From: Phytophthora hibernalis | Taxonomy: Eukaryota > Oomycota > Peronosporomycetes > Peronosporales > Peronosporaceae | Direction: 5' to 3' | NCBI GenBank assembly: GCA_012656075.1 | Contig: JAAKBF010000089.1 | Location: 1 to 64,000, forward strand | Length of the DNA: 64,000 nt | In this document: in pieces, positions 33,451-45,350 of the stretch | How positions within the stretch are numbered: the stretch's first letter is position 1 | Layout: each line of letters starts with the position of its first letter | Notes under the pieces: generated by a model | The model's input: the letters and a program-made list of their open reading frames with translations, nothing else | Told to the model about the DNA's origin: nothing | Databases searched by the model: none | Position numbers and translations under genes: made by a program

Positions 33451-35115
33451 TTAGCAGCAGCTGATACATATTGATTTCCATAACCTACCGAAATGCACAA
33501 CACGGAAAGCCAACGTCATCGTTATCCACGCTAACAGCTTGCTCTGAATTAGCCCGCTTTGTGTCTCCAGCACAAACGCTAAATGGTACAGGCAGTTGAT
33601 TCTCAAATTTCGGTATATCAATCCAGCAAGAATCCCAAACGCTATCTGCTCCACGATTGAGAGTATGACGTTACCAACCGTCTCGTTTGTGATCCCTGCA
33701 AGCTCTGAATGGTACTCGGCACTTTTGAAATGAACCATAACGATTATGAAAATGCCATAGAATAAGGGAACAAAAGCGTCAAGAAACGCGCTGAGCAGCA
33801 GACACTCCGCTGTAAACAGGACTTCTAGTGCCTCTCGAAGGACACCCATGTGCGGAGAAGCAACCCTATCATGTCGCCTGGGTAAAACTTTTAATCCATC
33901 AGCTTCTTGTGCAGAAACAAGAGCAGGGGCTGGTGAAACAGTAGCTTGCTCGCGTCGATTGTTTACCTTCTCGTACTTCTCGAGCAGATTGCTTTCCTGT
34001 TCAGCAGGGGCTGAATAGCGTCGCAGCGTTTGACTAGGGATTCTTTCGAGTCGGTCGAGGAAGTCGCAGGATTCCGGAGAAATATTGTGTACAAAGCAAG
34101 AGCGAATGCGTATTCTCTGTCGATTTTTGAAGTCATCTGTTCACCAACAAAGTTGGTAAGCGGCCTTTAAAAGGCCTTGATAAGACGGTAGCTGTTCGTC
34201 GATGCAGACGAAATATCACAGTAGGAGACTGTACGGTATCAATTAATACAATGATGACGACTGTCGACGGCGACGTAGCGCTCTCCATGCTCGTAGAAAT
34301 GTATAACGCGTTAAAGAAGTCCACAGTGAAAATGACAGTGTCATACAGCGTAGGGTGATGTTCTTTACGGTTAATTTGATGACAGGAAGCAGAAGAATCA
34401 CTGGCATCTCGAAGCTGGAATTGTTTGCGGCATGGAACATAACTTGATACGCCGGATAGATGAGAGCCATAAACTCCTGAGCAGCTATGAACGCACCAAA
34501 ACGGATTAGCTGGTCTCGGTGTTCCAGAACCTCTCTGATGACAGGCATCCCCAAGACCACACAAATCGACACTATCGAAACCACGTAAAACGCTGGTACC
34601 AAGGTGATGACAGTGAACGGAATGGGGAACCATACATTCGCCGCAAAGGCCACAGCGACAATCATTTGGACAACAACTACGATAGTCAGGAGCGAAATTT
34701 GTTGGTACCGGGATACTACGAACCCCTTGAGAAAATACTTGGCTTGGACTATGACAGTAGAAAGAACTGCGCCGATCACAAGAGCAGCACGAACCCAGAA
34801 GCCGTAATTTGCCTTCCAACAGAGTGTAGGATCTTGTAATGGCACCACTTCCTGGGCGATAATGAACGCTTCTGCTGGTAGAAATGATGTCACACATACA
34901 AACTCGACGTGCAGCAGTGAATGTTGTCGTGTGTACTCATCCAGGGCAAGAAGCCGCTCGACTGAGTACTTTCCACCTCGGTAGCTCATATGCACAGATG
35001 TCCACAATTGAGAAACCTGACGAAACCATCGCCGAAGGCAGCATATTTTATGTCTCGTCAGTGAAGAGTTCGCACGACCAGGGACAAGAATGTCCGACGT
35101 CGCCGGATGAATCAT
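33451..35115 (-). pseudogene. Multi-pass membrane protein, oomycete family, frameshifted
   Basis: A first frame (35115-34243) reads YRGGKYSVERLLALDEYTRQ then FVCVTSFLPAEAFIIAQE and at least four hydrophobic helices, for example FWVRAALVIGAVLSTVIVQA, ISLLTIVVVVQMIVAVAFAA, and ITLVPAFYVVSIVSICVVL. Near 34330 the coding sense moves to another frame (VIFTVDFFNALYISTSMESA, then STVVIIVLIDTV). A third segment (33849-33451) has VLFTAECLLLSAFLDAFVPL, HSELAGITNETVGNVILS, and LRINCLYHLAFVLETQSGL. This order (N-terminal TM block, short linker, C-terminal TM block ending shortly after FVLETQ) matches a large oomycete family of unknown function. Frame changes and a stop-containing linker (34130-33850) suggest a pseudogene, though indel errors could contribute. 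The start codon is uncertain; ATG at about 34989 is an alternative. Confidence 0.65.
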
Positions 35116-36148
35116 TTTGCTGACGTTAAGGTCATCGACTGTGAGGTTTCACTGTAGAGAAATATTCACTGTAGAGAAAGTGTGAATGAACAAACGCCAA
35201 GAACCACTAACACTGAAAGTGTGTTTCGGTCGCGTGAGCTCAAAGCTATTTAGGCACAGTGGTGATAACAATAACCAGGACTTCAATAACACTGTCAAGC
35301 AGTCAGCCGCCAAGTTACTTTGCACTCCTATTAATACATAAGCCTTCAGCATCAGGGTTTCTCACACCTGAACAAACCAAACCACGAAACTCCCACAAAA
35401 TTGGTTTGCTCGTAAATTACATTTAATTTCAAACCAAAATTACCTGTCATATTGGTTTGTGGTCAGATCCTTCCAGCATTTAAACCATTGACCGTGGTTT
35501 GGAGTTTCTCAGGGTTACAGGTTCGGTCCGAACTTCGGAGCTACTTGATAATTTGAAACGACCAATGTGCATTCATTGGCTGTTGAGGTAGATCACATTC
35601 TGCCTCAAAGGCCGCACCCTTTAAAGATACTCTCCCAGAGGTCCCTAGCCGTGGATGCATCCTGGAGATCCCAACCCGTTTCTCCAGATTGAAATTTGCA
35701 GCACCAAGTGTACTACGAGCCAAAAGAATTCTCCAACACCAAGTCATCCCAAGCCAGACCTTCCCAGACCCAAATTCCTCGACTCCAATACTTTGGTTTC
35801 AATCGTCTTGCGTCTACCAAAGCAAAAATTACGGTTCTCCAAGGCCCCGGAGTAAACATTCTGCTCGCCCACAACGAATACGTTTCTTCAAGATAATCCC
35901 GCAGTCATTTCGGACCCAAATCGTCTCAGACGCTCTCAAAGCGACGGTCGTCTTACGAGGAGGACGGGAACCGATTTCCGCGAAGATAACAGTCCTCGTC
36001 TGGTGCCTCTCGCTCAACCGCAACCAATCAGCGTTCCGGATCAAATAGAGCACGACGAGCAGCGATTTGGGTCCAGGAAACCAATCCACCTACAGCAACC
36101 TTGGTCGGCGCGGAGAGCCATAGTGAATTTGGAGCTGCAGCCGACATC
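35116..36148. other. Intergenic 5' of the hAT element
   Basis: AT-rich 35340-35520 contains CAGGGTTTCTCAC at about 35354, reminiscent of a hAT terminal repeat, and repeated AAACCACG and AAACTCC words. I could not find a matching right end. Several short overlapping frames at 35655-36089 show no recognisable protein. Confidence 0.4.
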
Positions 36149-38145
36149 ATGTCGAAAATGACATCTACCGTTCCAGTACCTCCGCACGTGACCAAAGCAA
36201 TTCGAGATTATATACCTCTCGGTGGGTTCACCGTGGTTTCAAAACGGCGAGGGGAACGCTCTATTATTATTGATTGGGGTGTTCGTGTTACCTCCGTGAT
36301 GGATGGTAAAGATTACTTATGCTGGATTTGGCAAGGAAGCCATGACTGTCGACGTAAGAACAAGATCATTCAGCTTTTCGGCAACACGTCAAAGGCTACC
36401 AAACATCTAGGTGAAAAGTACTTGCTTACTGCACCGAAGGTGACAGCAGAAAATACCAAAAGAAACCGCGCTGAGCATCTCGAACGGATTCACTGTGCTG
36501 TTAAGAATCGAGACGACAGTCGACGAATTAATCTACTTCTTGAGACCATGTGTGTGGTTAATAACAATCTCCCATTTCAAATCGGAGAATATGAAGAATC
36601 GGAGTTACTTGCCGACTTTACCCTGGGGGATGAATTTCGAGTCACTGTCAACAATCAGACTGTGACTGGTGCAATTGCAGCGATCTATTCAAGTGCCTGA
36701 AAAGCGGCTTGTGGTTGTATCGATCGCAGCAGATACCCCAACGTGCCGTTCTACACCATAGTGTGTGACGTGCTGTCATCGAAGACCCAGAAATCAACAA
36801 CATATGTTGGTTTGCGTCTTTCTTTCGTCGACCGCGACTGGAATTTCCAATCTATTTTTCTGGGAACTCGCCATTATGAGCCCATGTATGGAGAGAGAAG
36901 TGAAGGAAATCGCGGACCGTTCAAGCGGTGGATTCTTGAACTACTCAAAGAGTTTGGACTGACAATCAGGGATGTATACGCTGCTACGAGTGATGCAGGG
37001 CCAGATGTCAAGTGGATGATGAAAAAGCGCCTTGGTCTGCAATGGGAATGGTGCATGCCGCATCTTACCAATGCCGCGACCAAGATGGCATTCGGAATTG
37101 TCCCGCAGCGCCAAAACTAAAAATATCCCGATGGAACGGACTTGCTTTCGCGTATTGCTCGCACCACGTATAATGTTCGGTCAAACAAATGCTGGTATGG
37201 GAGTCTCTTTGCAGAGCTATGTGAAATGGCTAACAATGGTGCCTCTCGCCAACTGATTGAACACAAAGAACATCGGTTTATGGGGTTAAAAGGTTATCAA
37301 GCGTTTGCTGCAGAAATGGGATCATCTCGAAGACTGGTTCCATGAACGCATCAGCAAAGTAATTCGGGACCGTAAACCAGCACCAGAGGATTGCCAATCG
37401 CAGACGACAAAGATACTCTTCTCCAGTTGTATGGTTTGCTCAACCCTATTGCTGCTCTCAATACCAAAAGTCAAAAGAAGATACAAGCCACATCGATGTA
37501 CTTCTGACTGCATTTCGTCTTCGTCAAACGATTTTGGACGAGACACAGCCCATCAAAGACAGAGCTCAATTGGCTGCTGAGCCTCCTCTGTACTTCCAAG
37601 TGCAGAACCTTACTCGCCTCACTAAGACTACGCGGGCGTCGTTAGCAAAGTCCTCCCACAAGAACTTTTTCGTTCGACATACAGATCAAGCACGTTTCCG
37701 AGAGGCGTCATATATACCGGATATGCAAATGCTGATGCATCCCTCGTCCAAGAACCAAGACAAAAATCTCGCCAAGATGGTCAAGCTTTGTAACGAGCAA
37801 TTGTTTATTGATCCTGAGCAACCGTACCTTCGACTGGATGAACAAACTGTTGAGCGGAACGTAGCATCTGTGAAAGAATCCGTGATGAACCGTCTGCGAG
37901 CCCTCATGATTCAAGTTTCGAAAGGAAATTCTCTTTCTTCTAAGTACGCGACCCAGTCAGGTCAACTGACCAATGCAGCTAGTTCATTTCCGTCTATGTT
38001 GGAAAAACCAAGTCTGAAGCCGCAAAAAGTATTTTCGGAAGAGCTGATGGAGTTTACTGATGAAGAGGCGGTACCAATGGTACAACGAGATGTACACGAA
38101 GCTCGAGTCGATGAAGAACTGGACAGGTGGTTTCACCAATTCTGA
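36149..38145 (+). pseudogene. hAT transposase, N-terminal and catalytic part
   Basis: From ATG 36149 the protein begins MSKMTSTVPVPP with an atypical zinc-finger-like region (YLCWIWQGSHDC, then SKATKHLGEKYLL). The catalytic part continues at 36743-37120: IVCDVLSSKTQKSTTYVG, LGTRHYEPMYGERSEGNRGP, then SDAGPDVKWMMKKRLGLQWE and WCMPHLTNAATK, the Asp-containing block and the conserved C--H region of hAT enzymes. Frames shift at about 36700, 37130 and 37300. The segment 37534-38145 is an insertion-domain-like helical region ending in ARVDEELDRWFHQF. The dimerisation domain does not follow directly; it appears 1.6 kb later at 39790-40114, behind a DIRS-like fragment. hAT enzymes leave 8-bp duplications; none found here. 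Confidence 0.8.
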
Positions 38146-38189
38146 GCGGGTCAGAATTGAAGAATTCAACAGATCCGGGTCATCTAACT

Positions 38190-39595
38190 ACGGAATCAAC
38201 GTCTGAAAGCTAATGAGCAGTGTATTCGCTGCTTTGGTATGGGGCGCTCCGTGAAAACACCAGTCATATCCGCTTTCGGATAGACAATCTGTCTGCGGTT
38301 GCCTGGAACAACCGACGTTCGAGTCGAAACCCGCTAGTACAATTATTGCTGTGTCTGTTTAGCCTTCTTGAAGTGCAACACGAGTTTTTGCGTCAGCAAG
38401 TCATATCCCAGGAGTGGAAAACGTGATGGCAGATGCGGGAAGTCGGGTGTGTCAGTCGCCGCAACTTGCATCGCGGTTCGCTAATCTATCATAGTTGTGG
38501 TCACAGGTACCGATCCCGGCCGATTGCAGAGCTCCTTGGAAGCTATGGGAGCTTTACTTCGCTCGGGGTCCCTCGCAAGTACTTCAAGAACTCTCTACCA
38601 GCGTGCCTGGAACCACTGGTCCAAATGGTGCAAGCTAATGGCTTTATCGGAATGGCTGAGTGAGGAAGATATCGATGGCAATACGGCGCAACTTAGCGCA
38701 TTTGCCGTGTACCTCTGGCAATGTGGTATGAACAAGAAGCTCGAGGGCAACACACACTCAACTATCTGTTCTAAGTTTTGCGCCGTACGTTGGTTTCACA
38801 AGACTAACGCCAGCTACGATCCTAGAGTATCAGCTAGTCACGAGAAATACGTCGCTTTACGAATCCGGTTATCAAGCAGCAGCCTATTTCGGCCCCGCTA
38901 TTGCGGCCAGCATGAATTTCTCCCAGGCGCGGACCAACTACTTTGGGGTGACATCCTGCTTGCCTACTTCTTTTTACTTCGCAGATATGAGTATCTCTTT
39001 ATCGGACGGAAACGACATGGCTACATCGTGAAGCTCGGACATTTAACGTTCTTCAACCGGCACGGTGCACGTGTCCGTGCTGACGAAGCTCATGCAGTGG
39101 GAATCAAGCTTCAGGGCGCAAAGAATAATCAGTTCCGGCGCGATTCATAGCCGTTCGGGAGATTCAGTTCTCTGCTCTGTGCGTGCTGCGCAGTGGATCG
39201 TCCGAGGTGCACAATCACTAGGCACACAAAGCCACATGCCAGCGCTTTCGACAGGACGCAACACAGGCATTTCCGCAAGTGAAGTATCGCAAACGATCAA
39301 ACTCGCTGCATCAAGACTTAAACAAGATCCAGACAGGTTTTCGACGCATTCAATCCGAATAAGCGGCACAACAGTACTGCTCAACGCAGGTGCAGACCAC
39401 CTGATCATCAAACTACTTGGCCGATGGGTTTCTAGCGCATTTGAGGAGTACCCCGTGCTTACAGCACAAGGATCGTCTTACCTCGCAAGAATGATGTGCT
39501 ATGGATGGAGACCACAACCATTGACAAGCTCAGTCCACACCTCAGCCCGAGTCCCGGCGGATATTCAATTGGGGTGCCACCACGCCACGCCCTAA
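38190..39595 (+). pseudogene. DIRS-like retrotransposon fragment: RNase H and tyrosine recombinase
   Basis: The first part (about 38260-38440) reads HIRFRIDNLSAVAWNNRRSS, then VENVMADAGSRV in a shifted frame, the RNase H end of a DIRS-type pol. A tyrosine recombinase follows: LASTSRTLYQRAWNHWSKW (38570), CAVRWFHKTNASYDPRVS, LLAYFFLLRRYEYLF with the first catalytic Arg (38960), and after a frame change FSTHSIRISGTTVLLNAGAD and LLGRWVSSAFEEYPVL (39340-39455), giving HxxR and the nucleophilic Tyr. Reverse transcriptase, gag and terminal repeats are absent. DIRS elements use recombinase instead of integrase. The fragment lies inside the hAT gene. Confidence 0.8.
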
Positions 39596-39789
39596 AGATG
39601 CTGTCAACATGAAAGTTTCCCCACTCATGACTGATTGCTGGAAATGTGATGGTTTCCGTCGCGTATGAGACCCCGCAAGAGTTTCATAAAGCGAAACGGA
39701 AACCCTTTGTTTTCCCGATCAAGAAGGAGGTGGTCGTCGTAGCTCACTTCTAGTTTTCCTGTAGCTAGCTTACCCACCAGGACGAGAAC

Positions 39790-40114
39790 AACTATAGTAT
39801 CATTTCTATGGCAGCACGGGTCCTGTACGCAATTCCTTCTTCAGCTGCTAGATCGAAAGAGATTTTGGGATCACCGCAATGCTTGTTACAAGTCATCGAA
39901 CAAGTGTTGCAAAGCACAATATCGACATGTGCTCTTTCTCAACAGGAACCGCCGATTTGTCGACGTAGCTAGCTGCAAAACGATTTCGGACGCGGAGATA
40001 AAGGAAGCAATCCCAGCAAATGTTCTAGTGAACCTGAGCTCCCAAGAGATCGAGGCACTATTCTCTGCGGAATGGGAGAACGAAATGGCTTCATGCGTGT
40101 TCGATAGCGATTAG
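39790..40114 (+). pseudogene. hAT transposase C-terminal (dimerisation) part
   Basis: In shifting frames the strand reads ARVLYAIPSSAARSKEIL, then HVLFLNRNRRFVDVAS and NVLVNLSSQEIEALFSAEW, ending with a stop at 40114. The order (Pro-Ser-Ser-Ala block, then LFLNRNRRF) is that of the hAT C-terminal dimerisation domain. It completes the gene broken at 38145. Confidence 0.65.
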
Positions 40115-40477
40115 TTCAGCTTTAAGTTTAATACATTCATTTCATTTACGTTCTTGATGCACGTGCTGTCCCCGAATGTCATTTGGTCGTATTGAGGATT
40201 GTCTTCATGCTAGAAAGTTGCTGGGTGAGCAAATCGAAGCAAGAGAATTAAAGTCATGTTCCGATGAAAGCTGTAAGGTATCTGTGGCCAATATTGAACC
40301 CGCACTTCTAGTGGGTCTCGTCGAAGTAATTGAAATGATAAGGTTTGCATGTAAACCTGCGGCCATCGATCTTAAGAAGCAAAGTAATGCATGAACCATT
40401 CCTTGAATTGCTAGATATCCTGGTTTGGTCGACAAAGAATCTAAAATTAACGGCTTAGACGCATTGGTTGTGTACTA
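40115..40477. other. Flank between hAT relic and LTR
   Basis: One open frame (40176-40394, reading FGRIEDCLHARKLLGEQIEA) has no recognisable motif and may be chance or the hAT 3' region. Confidence 0.4.
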
Positions 40478-41365
40478 TGTCGTGTAGGATCACGCAGAAA
40501 TTCTCACTACCAAACGGTATGAGTCCCACCAACAACACTCGCTTCCCCTTGTCAGGTCAACGAGCGTTGGATCAAACCTGAAGACCAGGAACGATCCCTT
40601 ACGCCGGGTTGGATGTGAACCCTCTGTACACCTAGGTTATATTAGGCCAACCCAATAACCTGCACCACTAGCCACGAGCGAGGGCTAGTATGCAATATTG
40701 CGCTTTCGCGCGAACCCCGCAGTCTTTCAGAAGGAAGGGTACCGGCTGTCAAGCCTAATACGGGTTTGCCGAGGTAAAACCTCGGCGGGTAGTCAAATGT
40801 GTATGGAACACTCGGTTCAACTATAATAGATGGCGAACGACGCTTCTCGTCGTTCCCAACACTCGGCCACTCAATCTCTTTGACTGACCAGCAACAAACC
40901 CTCGGTTCAATATATCTTAGGCTCGCTGACCAGCATCCCACAAGCCGAGCGTATACAAACCCTAAGATAAGCTAGCTAGACTTACCGAAGACGGACTTGA
41001 CCCTTGGTGACGTGGGGAGAAGACTGCTGATTTATTTATGTTGATCTATGGCTCTGAGAGCCTCGGTATTCAATCTTATAGCTAGTCCTATATCTAAATA
41101 CAAATATCCAGTGTGAACCGATCCCAGTATGTGATCGTGTACCCGGCTCTATATGACCGAGGGTACGAAATTGAAATGAGTACAAACGAGGGTTCGTACC
41201 CTCGGCCGGGAATTTATTATACCCGACCGAGGACTCGCTCACTAAACAATCGTGGTCACTGTGGCGCGGGGAATGCAATCTGCCAATCAGGGCACGCCGG
41301 TCACTATCCTTCAGCAAGGGCAACCTTGCCGACTGGCGACCGAGCGCCCCAAAACCAACACCACA
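40478..41365 (-). repeat. Ty3/gypsy LTR (888 bp), 3' LTR of element 1
   Basis: Full-length match to 8396-9285, from TGTCGTGT to CCACA. On the minus strand the bases just before it are GAGGCGGGGGCAGC, a less perfect polypurine tract than in copy 1. The flanking ACTA/GCTG bases do not form a clear duplication. The many small differences from copy 1 show the copies are old. Confidence 0.88.
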
Positions 41366-41431
41366 GCTGCCCCCGCCTCGACGCAAGCTCCCACAAGTAG
41401 TGCGCGTCGTGGTGCTTCACCTCTTCGCACC

Positions 41432-44400
41432 ATGGCTCATCCGTCGCGTCTTCTCAGCGACACCACCGCTGCCGCTCTCCGTGCCATCGTTTCGAGGGAC
41501 GAGGTTAGCTTCTCCACCTTCCGCATCTCAACATCCTGCACACCTTCTAACTCTTCGTTCCATCTTGCTTCAATATCACAGGCACGATCGCAGGAGTCTG
41601 CCGATGCTCCTGCCGACGTTCCCGGCCCTGCCGAGTCTTCGGTACCGACTACACAACGTCCCGATGGTCCTCCGCCGGCTGACGGCGGTGCAGCCGAGGG
41701 TTCGACGCTTCACACACCTCCGTCATCACCCGACGCCTCGTCCGTCCAGGCATACCTGCCTCGCGGTACTCCCGCTGCTGTCTCCGGACGCTTGGGCGCC
41801 CGGGACTCTCGCCTTGCCTCGGTAGGATGTCAGACCGACACCTCCGGCGTCGCTCCTCCTCCAATTGCCTCGACCGAGCTTTTGGTCTCTGCTCTGGTCG
41901 AGCAGCGTCTCCTCCAATTGGGTCAGCTCGTGATTGGTGTGGCCCGTCAGCGTCCGCGGCGAGTCGATTCGTCACTCGACAACCTGATGGAGCACGCCAC
42001 AGACCTCGGTGAGGTTCTGGAAGCAGCCGTGGCTCCCGCCCAACTTCCACCTGGTGAAGCCGAGCTCGTCGTCGACCTCTGTAACGAAGTGAAAGACCTC
42101 AAAGCTCGACTCGCCGACACCGAGGACCGGCTCCAAGCAGAGACGCTAGAACGCGAGAAGTTCAAGCGTTTCTGCATCCAGGCCTAGAGCGATGAGAGTC
42201 GCAATCGTGAATCTCTAGATGACCTCCGCCAGTCGTACTTCGCTCTCAAGGACGAGCACGACCAGGCTGCCGCGCACCTGCGCCAGGCCAACACTACCAT
42301 CGCCGGCCACGACCGCATCGTGAGGCTGTGGGCTGCTCGTGCGACCACGGCCGAGGCTTCGGCGACGTCGACGCAGTGACTCCTCCACCAAAATCATGAG
42401 CGTTTCAAGGCAGGCCTGGAGGCATATACAGAGCAAGTGGCCAAGCATCGGGCTGCTCTCGAGATTTCTGACCAAGCCTCGGTCAGTGCCGTTTCTTCTC
42501 AAGTTCAAGCCCTCGAAGCTCAGGTCGCGAGCTTGAAGCGGGCGAGCTCCATTCTGCGTCGCCACGCTGCTTACCACGAGCTCGATGTTGACACACTGAT
42601 GCTTGCTTCTGCTGGTACGTTCTGCTCTTCTCTTCTTACCCCATCGGTCATCCAAAGCTCTTCTTTCCCGGTATCACTGCGGACAACATCGACTGGGAGT
42701 TGCTCGGACTCGCTCCTCCGAGCATCACTTCGAAGTGCAGTCGGAGTGCGTCTTCGGAGAGCTCGGAAGACAGCGATCAAGAGCCCAAGGCCTCGGACCC
42801 GGGGTCCAAGCCTCCATCGCAGGCAGCGTCGGCTGCGGGTGATGCCTCCGAGGATTCGGACGACGTGCCGCTCATTCCGTCGGTATCCCAACGTCGAAGG
42901 AATCGGCGCAAGCGTCTCCGGCAGCAAGCATCTCAAGCTCCGCCACCGCAGGCGACGCCGGCGTATCTTCCACACGTTCCTTGGGACCACCGAAGTTGAC
43001 CCTTCCTGCCAGCAAGCGGTTGGGTCGTCCATCTAAGCGTTTGGGTGCCCCAGATCAAGGGCACACACCCAAACCTTCGGTCAGTTCGTCACCACCTATC
43101 TAGGCGTCTGGGCTTCCTGCTTGATCTCTACCGAGCCCCTCGGTCACTTCATCGCCGGGGTCGCCGCCGCCATCGCCTCCTGCAGGGTCCCCACCGAGTC
43201 CTCTGCCTGGGTCTCCACCTGTGTCGCTGCTTTCGAGCGGTTCAACTCCAAGTCCTCCACCTGGGTCTCCCCGAGTCCTCCACGTGGGTCTCCACCGAGT
43301 CCTCCACCTGGGTCTCCACCGGCCTCTGGATCCTCGGTGCTTCCGACCCCGGCCGAAGTCATCGACTTGTCGGGTGATGAGATCGATACCGATGCTCGGA
43401 CGGCTGCGATCCTCGCTTATGGATGATTTTCTTTAGCGGTGGCTTCACCGTCTCGTCGTGAAGGTCGGCCCACCCGCAGTGCGTCGGTGTTGGCCACTTT
43501 GCGGTCTCAGAGGGAACTAGAGACTCTGGAGGCGTCCGGTGATTTCATCATTGGCTCCCCGACATCGTCCGAGTCTTCTCAAACATCAGGGTCGCCTATT
43601 GTTCCGGCTTCATCCAAAATCTCGGTGACCCCGATGCCGCCAGTATCGTCGCAGACGGTATCGGTCGTGACTCCATCGGTCTCTACTCAGCCTACCCCGA
43701 CTCCACCGAGCGTACCGGCTGTTCCTGTATCGCAACCAGTCTCCGCGTCATTACCGTCGTCGGGTGGGGTACCAATCACCTCGTCGATCACGACTCCTGT
43801 GACCTCGGTGGCGGTGTCTACTCCGGTCCCTACGATTGTGGTGCCGTCGGCCACTGCTGGGTCGATTGTAGGACCCTCCGATGGTTCTACGCCTCCAGCT
43901 ACTGCCGCTCAAGGGCATAGACCGAGGTCTCTGTCGGGTCGTCGGCGGTCGCACACACAAGTGACGGCTACGCTTTCCACGGTTCCTGGCACCGACCCAA
44001 GTACTTTCACGCCGTCGGTGCCTACTGCGCCAGGGACACCGTCACAGCGTCTTGCCCTGATGGCCGGTCCGTACTTGGTACCCGGGTTCACTGCTCCGGG
44101 TGAACAAGTGGCCTGGTGCCAGATCCATAACAGCAGCCTGACTCCACCCATTGCTCGAGGTATTGAGTCCCCGTGCTCGGTGGCTGGCATCCAGGCCATG
44201 GCGGATTGGGTCAACCCTGGCCACCCGTGGCAGCAAGTGCGCTCGGAGTTGCCGGAGAACCCATGTTGTTTCACCATTGACTAGCATCCGCCAGGCTCAA
44301 AAATTTCGTCTCGTGCCACTGGATTAGCTCGGTTCGTCAAGATGTGGCGTCAATTCCAGGGCGTGTTCATCGACCGAACCGAGAAAGCAGACATCGGTCT

Positions 44401-45110
44401 GGCACTATGGGAGCGACGCCACTGGGTCCAAGTCTCTGCCGTTGAAGCTTTCCTTCGGAGCATGGCCCAGAGGCTCAGTGACAACCCCTCGGTGCTAGTT
44501 GATGACCCCTCGCTCATCACGTTACGTGTACAATGGGCTGAGTACAACAAGGCTCGGAACCTCAGAGCGGACCGTTGGCGTCAGCAGATGGTATATCGCT
44601 GTTGGGAGTCGTGCGTCGAGCGTTCCGACAAGCCTCGTGAAGCCCCGATCGAGTTTTGTTGGAACTCAGTTACGTCCAATACTCGTTCGAAGTGATTTAG
44701 TGGGCCCCGACGTCCGAGGATTGGGTCGGCGAGCTCAAAACTCTGGATGCTCGTCAACTGTGGCGGAACGTTTGGGTGGACGCGCCCTCCAGTCACCCAT
44801 TCAACACGACTTTCGCGCCGTGCAATTCTCCGGTACCGCTATTCGTACCTCGTGGCATGACCGAGGCGGAGGTGGTTTCGGGTATCATGGTGGATTAGTC
44901 CTGGTTCCAAGTTCGATCGTGGGTCCGTGGGTCCCTCAGGCTTTGGTTGCTGCTCCTCCAGGACCAGCGGACGATGAGGGAAGGATAAAGACCATACCGA
45001 GGACACGGCTGCCCCCGTTGCCACTCCTACATCCGCCGACGGGTCTGTGTCTGGCCAAACATCGAACCTGGATGTGTTGGCTGATCTAGCTTTCTCCGCC
45101 GACGTCTAGA
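41432..45110 (+). pseudogene. Opposite-strand ORF of element 1: coiled coil, SPPP repeats and C-terminal domain
   Basis: It starts at ATG 41432 (MAHPSRLLSDTTAAALRAIV), 67 bp from the LTR, and reads opposite to gag-pol. The same frame continues through two stops (42185, about 42377) with coiled-coil sequence (LCNEVKDLKARLADTEDRL, VQALEAQVASLKRASSIL). A frame change leads to YPIGHPKLFFPGITADNI and an acidic Ser-rich stretch (SSESSEDSDQEPKASDPG), then SPPPG repeats, IDLSGDEIDTDARTAAI, a Ser/Thr/Pro-rich region (43439-44000), and a denser C-terminal part (VAWCQIHNSSLTPPIA, VSAVEAFLRSMAQRLS, LRVQWAEYNKARNLRAD). It ends near 45110, about 240 bp from the pol end, tail to tail. Length about 1,200 codons before decay. 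I recognise no known domain. Opposite-strand ORFs are known in some plant Tat-lineage elements; homology is untested. Confidence 0.7.
43195..43330 (+). repeat. 24-bp tandem repeat encoding SPPSPPPG
   Basis: Repeated GGGTCTCCACCGAGTCCTCC units, some with small deletions that shift the frame, lie inside the opposite-strand ORF. They encode alternating SPPPG and SPPSPP motifs, as expected for an extended, flexible linker. Confidence 0.75.
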
Positions 45111-45350
45111 CCTCGGTCCTGTGCTGTTGTGCTTCGTCTTCATTCCTCTTGCTAATCTGACGCTGTCCGAGCTCCGTAGTTCATTTCGGGTATAGTTCAG
45201 GCTCCAGTCGTTCCACTTAATCCAAGTCCATTCGAGTTCGTTCACATCATATACACATATACAATTTTAATGCAGTAGTCATCTTCGTCTGACGCTACGG
45301 GCTGCATAATCCCCGTAGGTAGTTCTTCTCGTCACTTCTCATCCATAAAC

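Noticed and set aside
34133..34897. 254-codon minus-strand frame
   Set aside because: Most of it is a shifted reading of the membrane protein; only its last third is the true continuation, which is noted with that gene.
35340..35530. hAT MITE or left terminal repeat beginning CAGGGTTTCTCAC
   Set aside because: No matching inverted right end or 8-bp duplication could be found; shared words are short.
41649..42177. Minus-strand frames opposite the large plus-strand ORF
   Set aside because: They are Arg/Ser-rich antisense shadows without motifs, and integrase and chromodomain have already ended at 45351.
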